Origin: Methanocorpusculum sp.
GTDB taxonomy: Archaea > Halobacteriota > Methanomicrobia > Methanomicrobiales > Methanocorpusculaceae
Direction: 5' to 3'
Assembly (NCBI GenBank): GCA_017408885.1
Contig: JAFQTT010000004.1
Location: 62,001 to 126,000 of the forward strand
Length of the DNA: 64,000 nt
Part shown: in pieces, positions 51,353 to 59,408 of the stretch
Numbering within the stretch: position 1 is the first letter of the stretch
Layout: every line of letters begins with the position of its first letter
Program-made: the position numbers and the translations under genes
The notes under the pieces: model-generated
Database searches by the model: none
Told to the model about the DNA's origin: nothing
The model's input: the letters and a program-made list of their open reading frames with translations, nothing else

Positions 51353-52057
51353 ATGGCTATCGAAAACGGCACATATATCAAACTCAACTACACCGGTACC
51401 ATCAACGGCGTCGCATTCGACACCACCGATGCAGAGACTGCAAAGAATGCAAACATCTTCCGTGAGAACTTCGAGTACACCCCGGCAATCGTTAAGGTTG
51501 GCGCAGGCAGACTCTTAAAGGGACTCGACGAGGAACTTGCAGGAAAGGAAATCGGTCAGGAATACACCATCACCCTTCCGGCAGAGAAGGCATTCGGTGA
51601 GCACAAAGCAGAAGAGATGAAGGCAGTCGACAAGAAGGCATTCGACCACAAGCCGGAACTTTTCGAGCGCTTAACCGTTGAGGGACGCGAAGGTGTTGTC
51701 GTCCAGAAGATCGGAAACAGATACATTGTCGACTTCAACCACCCGCTTGCAGGACAGGAAGTTGTCTACACCTTCACCATCATCGAAGAAGTCACCGATG
51801 CAGCAGAGTGCCTTGCAGGTACCATCAAGCTCATCACCGGCCGCGACATGAAAGTTGGAACCAAGCACGAGAACTTTGTCTCCATCGAAGTCCCGACCAT
51901 GATTGCCATGTACAACCAGAACTGGTTCATGACCCAGTACCTTATCATGCAGGAAGCACTCGAACTCTTCCCGGCAGCAGAGTCTGTCAAGTTCGTTGAG
52001 TCTTTCCCGCGCCCGAAGGCAGTCGAAGAGCCGGCAGCAGAAGAGAAGACTGAATAA
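51353..52057 (+). CDS. FKBP-type peptidyl-prolyl isomerase (SlyD-like, long form)
   Basis: The 234-residue protein has the FKBP core split by an insert-in-flap domain: NGTYIKLNYTGTINGVAFDTT at the start, VGAGRLLKGLDEELAGKEIGQEYTITLPAEKAFGEH at 48-83, the insert (about 85-130), then HPLAGQEVVYTFTI. A further 80-residue C-terminal domain is typical of archaeal long FKBPs. It acts as isomerase and chaperone. C-rich codons suggest high expression. A T7 run (52074-52080) ends it. Confidence 0.95.
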   Translation: MAIENGTYIKLNYTGTINGVAFDTTDAETAKNANIFRENFEYTPAIVKVGAGRLLKGLDEELAGKEIGQEYTITLPAEKAFGEHKAEEMKAVDKKAFDHKPELFERLTVEGREGVVVQKIGNRYIVDFNHPLAGQEVVYTFTIIEEVTDAAECLAGTIKLITGRDMKVGTKHENFVSIEVPTMIAMYNQNWFMTQYLIMQEALELFPAAESVKFVESFPRPKAVEEPAAEEKTE

Positions 52058-52073
52058 ATTCTCTTCCAAATAC

Positions 52074-52080
52074 TTTTTTT
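52074..52080 (+). terminator. T7 terminator between the FKBP gene and amrS
   Basis: TTTTTTT runs directly up to the amrS ATG at 52081, the same layout as between gap and its neighbour. Confidence 0.5.
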
Positions 52081-53070
52081 ATGCAGGCACGCCTGTTTGA
52101 TTCTTTAACAAAAACCTGTAATCTTTGTGCGAGACGCTGTGTAATTCCAAATGGAAAGCGGGGTTTTTGTAATGTTCGCGAGAATGTTTCGGGAAATCTT
52201 TTGACTTTGACCTACGGAAAGGTTACAGCCTGCGGGCTGGATCCTGTAGAAAAGAAGCCGCTTTATCATTTCCTGCCCGGTACTGGTACTGTTTCTGTCA
52301 GCAGTTTCGGATGTAATTTTACGTGTCTGCACTGCCAGAACCATACATTATCTCAGGAGTTCAGACGGGATGCTGTATGGGCTGAGCCTGAAGATATTGT
52401 AAATGCTGCTTTGCAGTCCAAAGCTCAAAGTATCTCTTTTACTTACAATGAGCCGACTGTTTTTTATGAGTTCATGTATGATGTCTCAAGGCTTGCGAAG
52501 TCTGCCGGGTTAAAGACGGCTGTTATCACAAACGGGTACATGACTGAAGAAGCAGTCTGTGATATCTCGCCTTATATGGATGCATTTCGCATTGATCTTA
52601 AGGCATTCTCCGATTCGTTTTACAAAACGGTCTGCGGCGGGGCAAGGCTTGAACCTGTTTTGGATGCCGTAAAACTTGTGTCTGGGCTGAAGAAGCACTT
52701 AGAGCTTGTGACTTTGATTATCCCGGGTATGAATGATTCAAAGGATGAAATTTCTTCGATGCTTTCGTGGGAGATTGAAAATCTCGGTGTTTTCGTCCCT
52801 CATCATTTCACTGCTTTTACTCCGATGTATGAGATGAGAGATAGACGTGCGGCAGGGCATGCGGATGTTGATGCTGTTTTCAGGATGGCAAAGGATGCAG
52901 GTCTGTATTATCCATATGTGGGAAATGTTATGCATGCAGAGGGAAGTACTACGTACTGTCCCGAATGCGGCGAGCGTTTGATTTTAAGAGCAGGGTATGT
53001 GTGCAGGATGCCTGGTGTAAAGGACGGGTGCTGTGCTAAGTGTGGTCGGAAGATTGAGGGGATTTTTTAA
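52081..53070 (+). CDS. amrS: AmmeMemoRadiSam system radical SAM enzyme AmrS
   Basis: The 329-residue protein begins with a zinc-type CNLCARRC (13-20) and GFCNV, then GCNFTCLHCQN near 77-87, the CxxxCxxC radical-SAM motif. SFTYNEPTVFYEFMYD near 120, and a C-terminal rubredoxin-like CPECG...CAKCG end complete the family pattern. It is usually found with AmmeMemo and AMMECR1 genes, which are not here; the reaction is unknown. The gene has no room for its own TATA box between the T run and the ATG. Confidence 0.92.
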   Translation: MQARLFDSLTKTCNLCARRCVIPNGKRGFCNVRENVSGNLLTLTYGKVTACGLDPVEKKPLYHFLPGTGTVSVSSFGCNFTCLHCQNHTLSQEFRRDAVWAEPEDIVNAALQSKAQSISFTYNEPTVFYEFMYDVSRLAKSAGLKTAVITNGYMTEEAVCDISPYMDAFRIDLKAFSDSFYKTVCGGARLEPVLDAVKLVSGLKKHLELVTLIIPGMNDSKDEISSMLSWEIENLGVFVPHHFTAFTPMYEMRDRRAAGHADVDAVFRMAKDAGLYYPYVGNVMHAEGSTTYCPECGERLILRAGYVCRMPGVKDGCCAKCGRKIEGIF

Positions 53071-53295
53071 TTTTTTGAGATGAGCGTATTTCTGAGTGTG
53101 TTTCGTGTTTTATCTTTTTATCTGCCTTTGATTTTTTTTTCATTAATCAACATTTGGTGCGCGTCTCTTCTATCTATCATGTTGGTTTTGTGTTTTTTTG
53201 ATTGGCAGACATTCCAACACTCTTATCTTCTAAAAATACAAAGTATCAGATAAGAATACCATCCCTTCTGTATGGTATATATTCTCGAGGCAATC

Positions 53296-54765
53296 ATGTT
53301 AACCGGCTCTATTCGCAACAAAGTTGATGCAATCTGGGACGATATCTGGGCAGGCGGAATTACTAATCCGATTACTGTTATTGAACAGCTTACCTATCTG
53401 ATGTTTATTCGTTCTCTTGATGAGAAGGAGCTGGAAGCGGAGGCTTTTGAGGCGTTGAGCGGTGAGAGACAGCCAAAGATTTTCTTAGATGATGCAGAAT
53501 CACAGAAGATGCGGTGGAGCAGGTTTAAGAATCTTGACGGCCGCGAGATGTATGATGTTGTAAGCCGGAAGGTGTTTCCATTTATTAAGAGTATGGGAGG
53601 AGATGATACAGCGTTTTCGTACTATATGCGTGATGCTATGTTTCTGTTTCCGGAGGGAAAGAAGGAGCTTTTACAGAAGGTTGTAACTGGTCTGGATATT
53701 TTGTATGAGGAGGATATCAAGGATCGTGATATGCTTGGTGATCTCTATGAGTATATGCTTGGTAAGCTCTCCCAGGCAGGTACTAATGGTCAGTTCAGAA
53801 CGCCGAAGCATATCCGTGATATGATGGTATCAATTCTTGCCCCGAAGCCGTCAGAGAGGATTTGCGATCCGGCCTGCGGTACGGCAGGTTTTTTGGTTTC
53901 GAGTGTTGAGTTTATCCGGAAGAATTATGAGAATTCGATGACGCCTGAGGATTGGGAGATGTTTGAGGGTGGTGCATTTACCGGTTTTGAGTTTGACCAG
54001 ACGATGCTTCGAATTTCTGCTATGAATCTGATGCTTCATTCGGTGACGCGTCCAAGGATTGAGTATAAGGACAGTATTTCGAAGCAGAATGAGATTTCCG
54101 GTTTGTTTGATGTGATTCTGGCAAATCCGCCGTTCACCGGTTCGGTTGATGCGTCGGGAATTCATCCAAGTCTTGCTGCGGTTACTCCGACGAAGAAGAC
54201 CGAATTGTTGTTCCTTGCTTTGTTTGTTCGGATGCTGAAGAAGGGCGGTCGCTGTGCATGTATTGTTCCTGATGGTGTTTTGTTTGGTTCTTCGAAGGCT
54301 CATAAGTCTATCCGGAAGGAGATTGTGGAGAATCATCATCTGCAGGCTGTTATCTCAATGCCTTCCGGTGTTTTTAAGCCGTATGCGGGGGTTTCTACTG
54401 CTGTTCTGGTGTTTACGAAGACAGGTGCAGGTGGTACTGATAAGGTTTGGTTCTATGATATGCAGGCTGATGGTTTCAGTCTGGATGATAAGCGTTCTCC
54501 GGTTTCTGAGAATGATATTCCAGATATTCTTGCCCGCTTTGGAAATCTGGATGGCGAGGAGAGCCGCGAGCGGACAGAGAAGTCGTTCTTTGTTGATAAG
54601 GCTGAGATTGCAGAAAACGGCTATGACCTGTCGATTAATAAGTACAAGAAGGTTATCTATGAGGCGGTTGAGTATCCTCCGACAGAAGATATTCTGGCTG
54701 AGCTGAAGGCGTTGGAAGCACAGGCGGCTAAGGGTTTGGAAGAGCTGGAAGGGATGCTGAAGTGA
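53296..54765 (+). CDS. hsdM: Type I restriction-modification system, DNA methyltransferase subunit
   Basis: The 489-residue protein has the HsdM helical N-terminus (MLTGSIRNKVDAIWDDIWAG), SAM motif DPACGTAGFL near 190-199 and catalytic motif NPPF near 276-279 for N6-adenine methylation. ATG at 53296 matches the family start; an in-frame ATG 24 bp upstream lies within a TATA-like sequence GGTATATATTC (53272-53282). hsdS follows with overlap. Codons are T- and G-rich, unlike hsdR at the other end of the island. Confidence 0.95.
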   Translation: MLTGSIRNKVDAIWDDIWAGGITNPITVIEQLTYLMFIRSLDEKELEAEAFEALSGERQPKIFLDDAESQKMRWSRFKNLDGREMYDVVSRKVFPFIKSMGGDDTAFSYYMRDAMFLFPEGKKELLQKVVTGLDILYEEDIKDRDMLGDLYEYMLGKLSQAGTNGQFRTPKHIRDMMVSILAPKPSERICDPACGTAGFLVSSVEFIRKNYENSMTPEDWEMFEGGAFTGFEFDQTMLRISAMNLMLHSVTRPRIEYKDSISKQNEISGLFDVILANPPFTGSVDASGIHPSLAAVTPTKKTELLFLALFVRMLKKGGRCACIVPDGVLFGSSKAHKSIRKEIVENHHLQAVISMPSGVFKPYAGVSTAVLVFTKTGAGGTDKVWFYDMQADGFSLDDKRSPVSENDIPDILARFGNLDGEESRERTEKSFFVDKAEIAENGYDLSINKYKKVIYEAVEYPPTEDILAELKALEAQAAKGLEELEGMLK

Positions 54766-55799
54766 GCGGGGCTTTGAAGCGGGACGAGTGGAAGACGGTA
54801 ACATGGAGTTCTATTCTTGAAATTAAAAATGGAAAGGACTACAAAGCGGTAGCTAATGAAAATGGCGCATATCCAATTTATGGCAGTGGGGGTAGAATGG
54901 GATATGCAGATTCCTACATATGTCCGGAAGATACAACAATCATCGGAAGAAAAGGAAGTATTAATAAACCAATCTATGTTTCTGAGAAATTTTGGAATGT
55001 TGATACCGCTTTTGGTTTAGTTGCTAAAAAAGAAGTTCTTAATCCCAAATTCCTTTATTACTTCTGCGTACAGTACAACTTTGAAAAACATAACAAAACT
55101 GTTACTATTCCCAGTTTAACAAAAGCTGATTTACTCACTATTAAAATCCCTCTCCCCCCTCTCGATATACAGAGACAGATTGCCGATACCCTCGACAAGG
55201 TAACTGAGCTTATCACTCTTCGAAAGACGCAGCTCGAAAAGCTGGACGAGCTGGTGAAGGCGCGGTTTGTGGAGATGTTTGACGGTAAAGGATATCCTAC
55301 TTTGAAATGGGAAGAGGTGTTTAATACAACAACGGGAAAACTTGATTCTAATGCTATGGTTGAAAATGGTGAATATCCGTTTTTCACTTGTGCGAAAGAA
55401 GTATTTAGGATTGATAAATATGCTTTTGACCAAGAAGCCTTGCTGTTAGCAGGAAACAATGCTGCAGGTAAATATGATGTAAAATATTACAAGGGAAAGT
55501 TTAACGCATACCAAAGAACCTATGTGTTGGGGTTAAAAGAGGAGTGGTCATATCAACTATTTAAATATCAACTTGAAGATAAGTTGATGTATCTGCAACA
55601 ACAGTCATTGGGTGGACTTACAAAATATCTCACTCTGAAAATTCTTGGAGAATTAGATTTTATTGTTCCATCGATGGATAATCAGAATGAGTTCACAAGA
55701 TTTGTTGAACAGACCGACAAATCAAAATCTATCATACAACAGAGTTTAGACACTCTTGAGACATTGAAGAAATCACTCATGCAGGAGTACTTTGGATAA
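54762..55799 (+). CDS. hsdS: Type I restriction-modification system, specificity subunit
   Basis: The 345-residue protein has two target-recognition domains (about 1-125 and 175-300). Each is followed by a conserved helix: LPPLDIQRQIADTLDKVTEL near 130-150 with KLDELVKARFVEMFD, and the C-terminal EQTDKSKSIIQQSLDTLETL. It chooses the DNA site for HsdM and HsdR. Start is GTG (54762), four bases inside hsdM. The first TRD reads A-rich, unlike hsdM, as expected of exchangeable specificity domains. Confidence 0.93.
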   Translation: MSGALKRDEWKTVTWSSILEIKNGKDYKAVANENGAYPIYGSGGRMGYADSYICPEDTTIIGRKGSINKPIYVSEKFWNVDTAFGLVAKKEVLNPKFLYYFCVQYNFEKHNKTVTIPSLTKADLLTIKIPLPPLDIQRQIADTLDKVTELITLRKTQLEKLDELVKARFVEMFDGKGYPTLKWEEVFNTTTGKLDSNAMVENGEYPFFTCAKEVFRIDKYAFDQEALLLAGNNAAGKYDVKYYKGKFNAYQRTYVLGLKEEWSYQLFKYQLEDKLMYLQQQSLGGLTKYLTLKILGELDFIVPSMDNQNEFTRFVEQTDKSKSIIQQSLDTLETLKKSLMQEYFG

Positions 55800-55814
55800 A
55801 TGGAGGTATGATTT

Positions 55815-56798
55815 GTGATAGAAAATAATGCAGTAAAAGTTAATTTTGAAAATGTTGGTGTTGAAACCGGAAAAGGTATTGGAAAATTAGCAGACGCTTT
55901 TTTTGGATATCTGGGATTGCGAGCAGAACAGAAACATGAGATAAAGACACTGCAGATATTGAAGGACGGGCAGTTATCCAACCCAAATCAATTAGTAGAG
56001 TATCATGGTCGAACCATCTCAATCACTCCAAATTCACCAATTGAAGAACGGGCACAGATAAGAGAAGCAGCACAGAGTATTCGAAAACAGAATAATCTTG
56101 AAACAGTTGTGTTACATGCATCCAATGAATTAAATGATGATTCAGAGGTTTCAGACGAACCTGTAGATGATTACTGGGCAACCCGCTTCTTTGATATGGC
56201 ATCTGATATTTCCGGAGAAGACATGCAGATTCTCTGGGGAAAAATTCTGGCAGGGGAAATTAAGTGTCCAAATTCCTATTCTATCAGAACACTTGAACTC
56301 CTCCGCTCATTAACTACACAGGAAATTCAAGCACTTAAAGAGACCTTGCCATACATCATCGTTATGAACTCTGATTATTTTATTATCAATAAGGTGGACA
56401 TACGAAAGAAATACAACATAAGCTTCGACCGTATATCGATGTTAGTTGAATCTAAATTTCTCTCTCCGGTAACATTTGTGATTGAAGATGTACATTTGAA
56501 AGGTGGTACTGAGATAACACAGGATTTGTTCAACAAAAACTATGTCATCTGTATGTGTTGTAATGATGAAGAGGACAGAGACTTCAATATTCCAATCTAT
56601 GCACTTACTTCTTCTGGAAAAGAATTGGTTAAATTACTGCAACCCGAAGGAGACAAACAGTACATGCTCGATGTTGTAAAGTACTTGAGGAATAAGGTTA
56701 ATCCTCCAATTAAAGTAACCATGCATGAGATAAAAGAATGGACAAAACCATTTGAGGATTTTAAATATTCTAAAGTTGATATAGCCAATGAGCTATGA
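55815..56798 (+). CDS. DUF2806 domain protein inside the restriction island
   Basis: The 327-residue protein has no membrane segment apart from a small hydrophobic FFGYLGL near 28. The block DDYWATRFFDMASDISGEDMQILWGKILAGEIKCPNSYSIRTL near 118-160 is the DUF2806 region. Function is unknown; the domain is seen near mobile and defence genes. GTG at 55815 has a good GGAGG 9 bp upstream. It starts 15 bp after hsdS, so expression with the restriction system is likely. Codons are A-rich compared with the chromosome, suggesting recent transfer. Confidence 0.85.
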   Translation: MIENNAVKVNFENVGVETGKGIGKLADAFFGYLGLRAEQKHEIKTLQILKDGQLSNPNQLVEYHGRTISITPNSPIEERAQIREAAQSIRKQNNLETVVLHASNELNDDSEVSDEPVDDYWATRFFDMASDISGEDMQILWGKILAGEIKCPNSYSIRTLELLRSLTTQEIQALKETLPYIIVMNSDYFIINKVDIRKKYNISFDRISMLVESKFLSPVTFVIEDVHLKGGTEITQDLFNKNYVICMCCNDEEDRDFNIPIYALTSSGKELVKLLQPEGDKQYMLDVVKYLRNKVNPPIKVTMHEIKEWTKPFEDFKYSKVDIANEL

Positions 56799-56855
56799 GT
56801 ATCAGGTGTCAAACACATCGTTGCCTCTATCACAGAATAACCAAACCTTGAATGA

Positions 56856-57635
56856 ATGAATAAAAAAACACGCAAGATAATAAACTGGCTTCTTGGAAAA
56901 GAAGACGAAGAACTCCCGCGTTCCAACATTCAGAACTGGGATGAATCAAAGGCTCAACTGGTGTATAACCTACTGTCCAAACGGTATGATGATGAAATAA
57001 AAATTGGCGATGCTTTCCAAAAGAAAGCTTCATTTTTCCTGACAACGTTGGGAGTAATTCTTACACTTATCCTAACAATAACCATTCCTCAGATATCAGA
57101 ATGGCCTGATGAAAGCATTCTGCCGTTCATTTTGATAATGTTTATCCTTGGTCTTTCAGTTGCATTTTATTTTCTCCTTTATATGAATCAAAATAGGTTT
57201 GCTTATCCTCAATCAAGACCGACAAACCAGGATATGGAATGGTATCTAACAGATGAAAAATCTACAAAACTCAGCATACTGCAGAGGCAGATTGAATATT
57301 TATATAAAGACATAGCCACTGCCAAAAAGAAAAACATCCATACACGGATTTTATTCATCCTCGTTGATTCATTCTTTATGATTGGTTTTATTTGCACGAT
57401 TGGATATGCTCTTCATTCAGCTCAGTTATCCCAGATAGCAATCTCCTTTATCATTATTCTCCTACTTTATCTGTTTTTTGCAGTTATTTTCGTATTATAT
57501 GCCATACAATTCTTTTCATATCGGAGATTTATCATTGAGTTGTGTGTGTTTGTCGGCAAATCGTTGGTGAAGTTATATAATTGGATTGTAAGACACATAT
57601 CTAATCTATTTGCAGAGAGAAAGTCGGGAAAATAA
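56856..57635 (+). CDS. Four-helix membrane protein of unknown function in the restriction island
   Basis: The 259-residue protein has two pairs of hydrophobic helices (about 58-78, 86-110; 168-188, 195-225), separated by a charged helical region LSILQRQIEYLYKDIATAKKK. The first 50 residues are soluble (LVYNLLSKRYDDEIKIGDAFQKKASFF). The layout recalls membrane effectors of defence systems such as SLATT proteins, but no clear match is seen. It is 57 bp after DUF2806. Its strong A+T bias suggests acquisition. Confidence 0.6.
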   Translation: MNKKTRKIINWLLGKEDEELPRSNIQNWDESKAQLVYNLLSKRYDDEIKIGDAFQKKASFFLTTLGVILTLILTITIPQISEWPDESILPFILIMFILGLSVAFYFLLYMNQNRFAYPQSRPTNQDMEWYLTDEKSTKLSILQRQIEYLYKDIATAKKKNIHTRILFILVDSFFMIGFICTIGYALHSAQLSQIAISFIIILLLYLFFAVIFVLYAIQFFSYRRFIIELCVFVGKSLVKLYNWIVRHISNLFAERKSGK

Positions 57636-57980
57636 AAATCAATCCATTTTCTATTCTCTGCTGAAAAAAATTAGTAATTCCGCGGATCGCCAAAAATAAA
57701 AACCTTCAGAAAACACTCCAACACAAAAACAAACCGCTAAAAATGTTTATACTAATTTACACAAATTAGTAATAATACACATATTACACACATTACACAA
57801 AACATACAGAATACACAAACATCTCCTCTTACACCAATTACCTGATTTACACAACGGCAGAAAAATTAGTAATGACGCACTGTTCAATAACTCAAACTCT
57901 GTGTATAATCGTTTGATTGAAAAATAACTCTTTAAAAACGTTTATACTAATTTACATAAATTAGTAATTGCAGAGCTCTG
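57636..57980. promoter_or_regulatory. 345-bp region with palindromic ATTAGTAAT sites downstream of the Fic gene
   Basis: No gene is seen. ACTAATTTACACAAATTAGT (57751-57770) and ACTAATTTACATAAATTAGT (57946-57965) are perfect or near-perfect 20-bp palindromes, each preceded by TAAAAA(T/C)GTTTAT and followed by AAT. Half-sites ATTAGTAAT occur also at 57670-57678 and about 57865-57873. The repeat spacing is 195 bp. GTTTATACT could serve as a TATA box for a short transcript running toward or against the Fic gene. Confidence 0.65.
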
Positions 57981-59267
57981 TCACAGCCCTGCGTTCTCTC
58001 TCCACTCCGAATTAACAGAATAATACTGCGCTTTGCCCCGCTTTCTCATCCACAGATACCCGCGGGCATGCAGATGCATCAAATCAGTTCTTGCCGTCTG
58101 ATACGTAACCCCGAACCGCTTTGCAACCTCATCAATACCAAACTCCTCACCCTTATACTCAAGCATATAAGTCAGAATATTACCCTGCCGGATATTCTTC
58201 AAATCAGAAAGCTCAGCAACCTTCGCCGCAGAAGCACTCTTTTGACTCTTCAGATTCTCAATATGCTCATGCAGAGCCTTTCGAGCCTTATCAACACACG
58301 AAAGATTATAGAGAATAAAATACGTCAGATCCAGATCATCATTCTCCGTTGCCACATACGCATCTCTATACTTTCCCGGAGACTGCTTAATCATCTTTGA
58401 AATAGGAATATACTCAAACAGTCGATACTCCCTGGATAAAACATACCAGTAAAACAGCGCTCTCGCTGTTCTTCCATTTCCATCATAGAACGGGTGAATA
58501 TATCCAATTAAGAAATGAAGGGCAATACCAACAATCATTGGATGAATAAACCTCGGCTTATCCACATTCTTATCTGCGTTTGCAAAATCACACAGAGCAG
58601 AAATCAGCCTAGGAATCTCTGCTGCTTTTGGCGGATGATACACCTCCTCATCAGTCCGTAAATCCCGCAGCCACACATCATCCGTCGTCCGGAAAACACC
58701 GGAATACTCCGGCTCATCCAGAGTATCTTTGGTTACAATCTCCTGAATCTTACAGATAAACTCCGGGGTCAACGCAACATCGGTATTCTCACGGATAAAC
58801 TGCATCGCCAGATGATTATTCACAATCATCCGCTCATCTTTATTTTGCGGCTCCTTTTTCTTCCGCAGAATCTCCCGGGCAACAACTGCTGTCGTTACCG
58901 CCCCTTCCAGCTGACTTGAAGAAATAGCCTCATCCGATAAAATCTCCGAAACATAATCTGTTGCCGCACTGGCAGACTGCTCGGTAAGCCGCAGAACATT
59001 CGCTAAATCCTGATCACACAAATGCAGACTCTCATAAATCTCAGGTGTCAAAACATACGAAATCTTAAGCGGTTCGTAGGGTAAAACACTCGCAGAAAGA
59101 GAACGTGCAATCTTCAAAATCTCCCATGCCTGGTCTAAATCCTCTCTATTTACCCGATATTTCAACTCATCCTTCGTCAGATATTTACCGCCAATAAACT
59201 TATCTGCATTCTGCTTAAACTCAGCAAAAAACGTCTGGGACACCTCCTGCTTTTTCTTACCTGCCAT
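57981..59267 (-). CDS. Fic-family protein with C-terminal winged helix
   Basis: The 428-residue protein carries the inhibitory motif SSQLEGA (117-123, S/TxxxEG type), the Fic active site HPFYDGNGRTAR (258-269; HPFxDGNGRxxR), and a C-terminal winged helix (about 350-428; EFGIDEVAKRFGVTYQTART). Such class II Fic proteins usually AMPylate targets and are kept quiet by the inhibitory glutamate. Here the winged helix may bind the palindromes next to the gene for autoregulation. It lies on the opposite strand between the two halves of the restriction system. Confidence 0.93.
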   Translation of the reverse strand: MAGKKKQEVSQTFFAEFKQNADKFIGGKYLTKDELKYRVNREDLDQAWEILKIARSLSASVLPYEPLKISYVLTPEIYESLHLCDQDLANVLRLTEQSASAATDYVSEILSDEAISSSQLEGAVTTAVVAREILRKKKEPQNKDERMIVNNHLAMQFIRENTDVALTPEFICKIQEIVTKDTLDEPEYSGVFRTTDDVWLRDLRTDEEVYHPPKAAEIPRLISALCDFANADKNVDKPRFIHPMIVGIALHFLIGYIHPFYDGNGRTARALFYWYVLSREYRLFEYIPISKMIKQSPGKYRDAYVATENDDLDLTYFILYNLSCVDKARKALHEHIENLKSQKSASAAKVAELSDLKNIRQGNILTYMLEYKGEEFGIDEVAKRFGVTYQTARTDLMHLHARGYLWMRKRGKAQYYSVNSEWRENAGL

Positions 59268-59280
59268 ATTATCAACCCAG

Positions 59281-59308
59281 AATTACTAATAATTAATTAT
59301 TAGTAATT
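59281..59308. promoter_or_regulatory. 28-bp perfect palindrome upstream of the Fic gene
   Basis: AATTACTAATAATT and its exact complement AATTATTAGTAATT are joined without spacer. The palindrome lies 14 bp before the Fic ATG at 59267, downstream of a minus-strand TATA region (about 59312-59328), so it covers the expected start of transcription. It holds the same ATTAGTAAT half-site as the region after the gene. Confidence 0.75.
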
Positions 59309-59408
59309 TGGAATTATAAATATATCGCAGCAGTCACCCCCATACAAAGTAAAACTTAATACAACCCAAACACAAAAGAGACGTATCTATAAACAACCCG
59401 CCGGAAAA

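Noticed and set aside
57746-57968. CRISPR-like repeat array
   Set aside because: Only two long copies exist, 195 bp apart, with palindromic operator character and no further repeat-spacer units.
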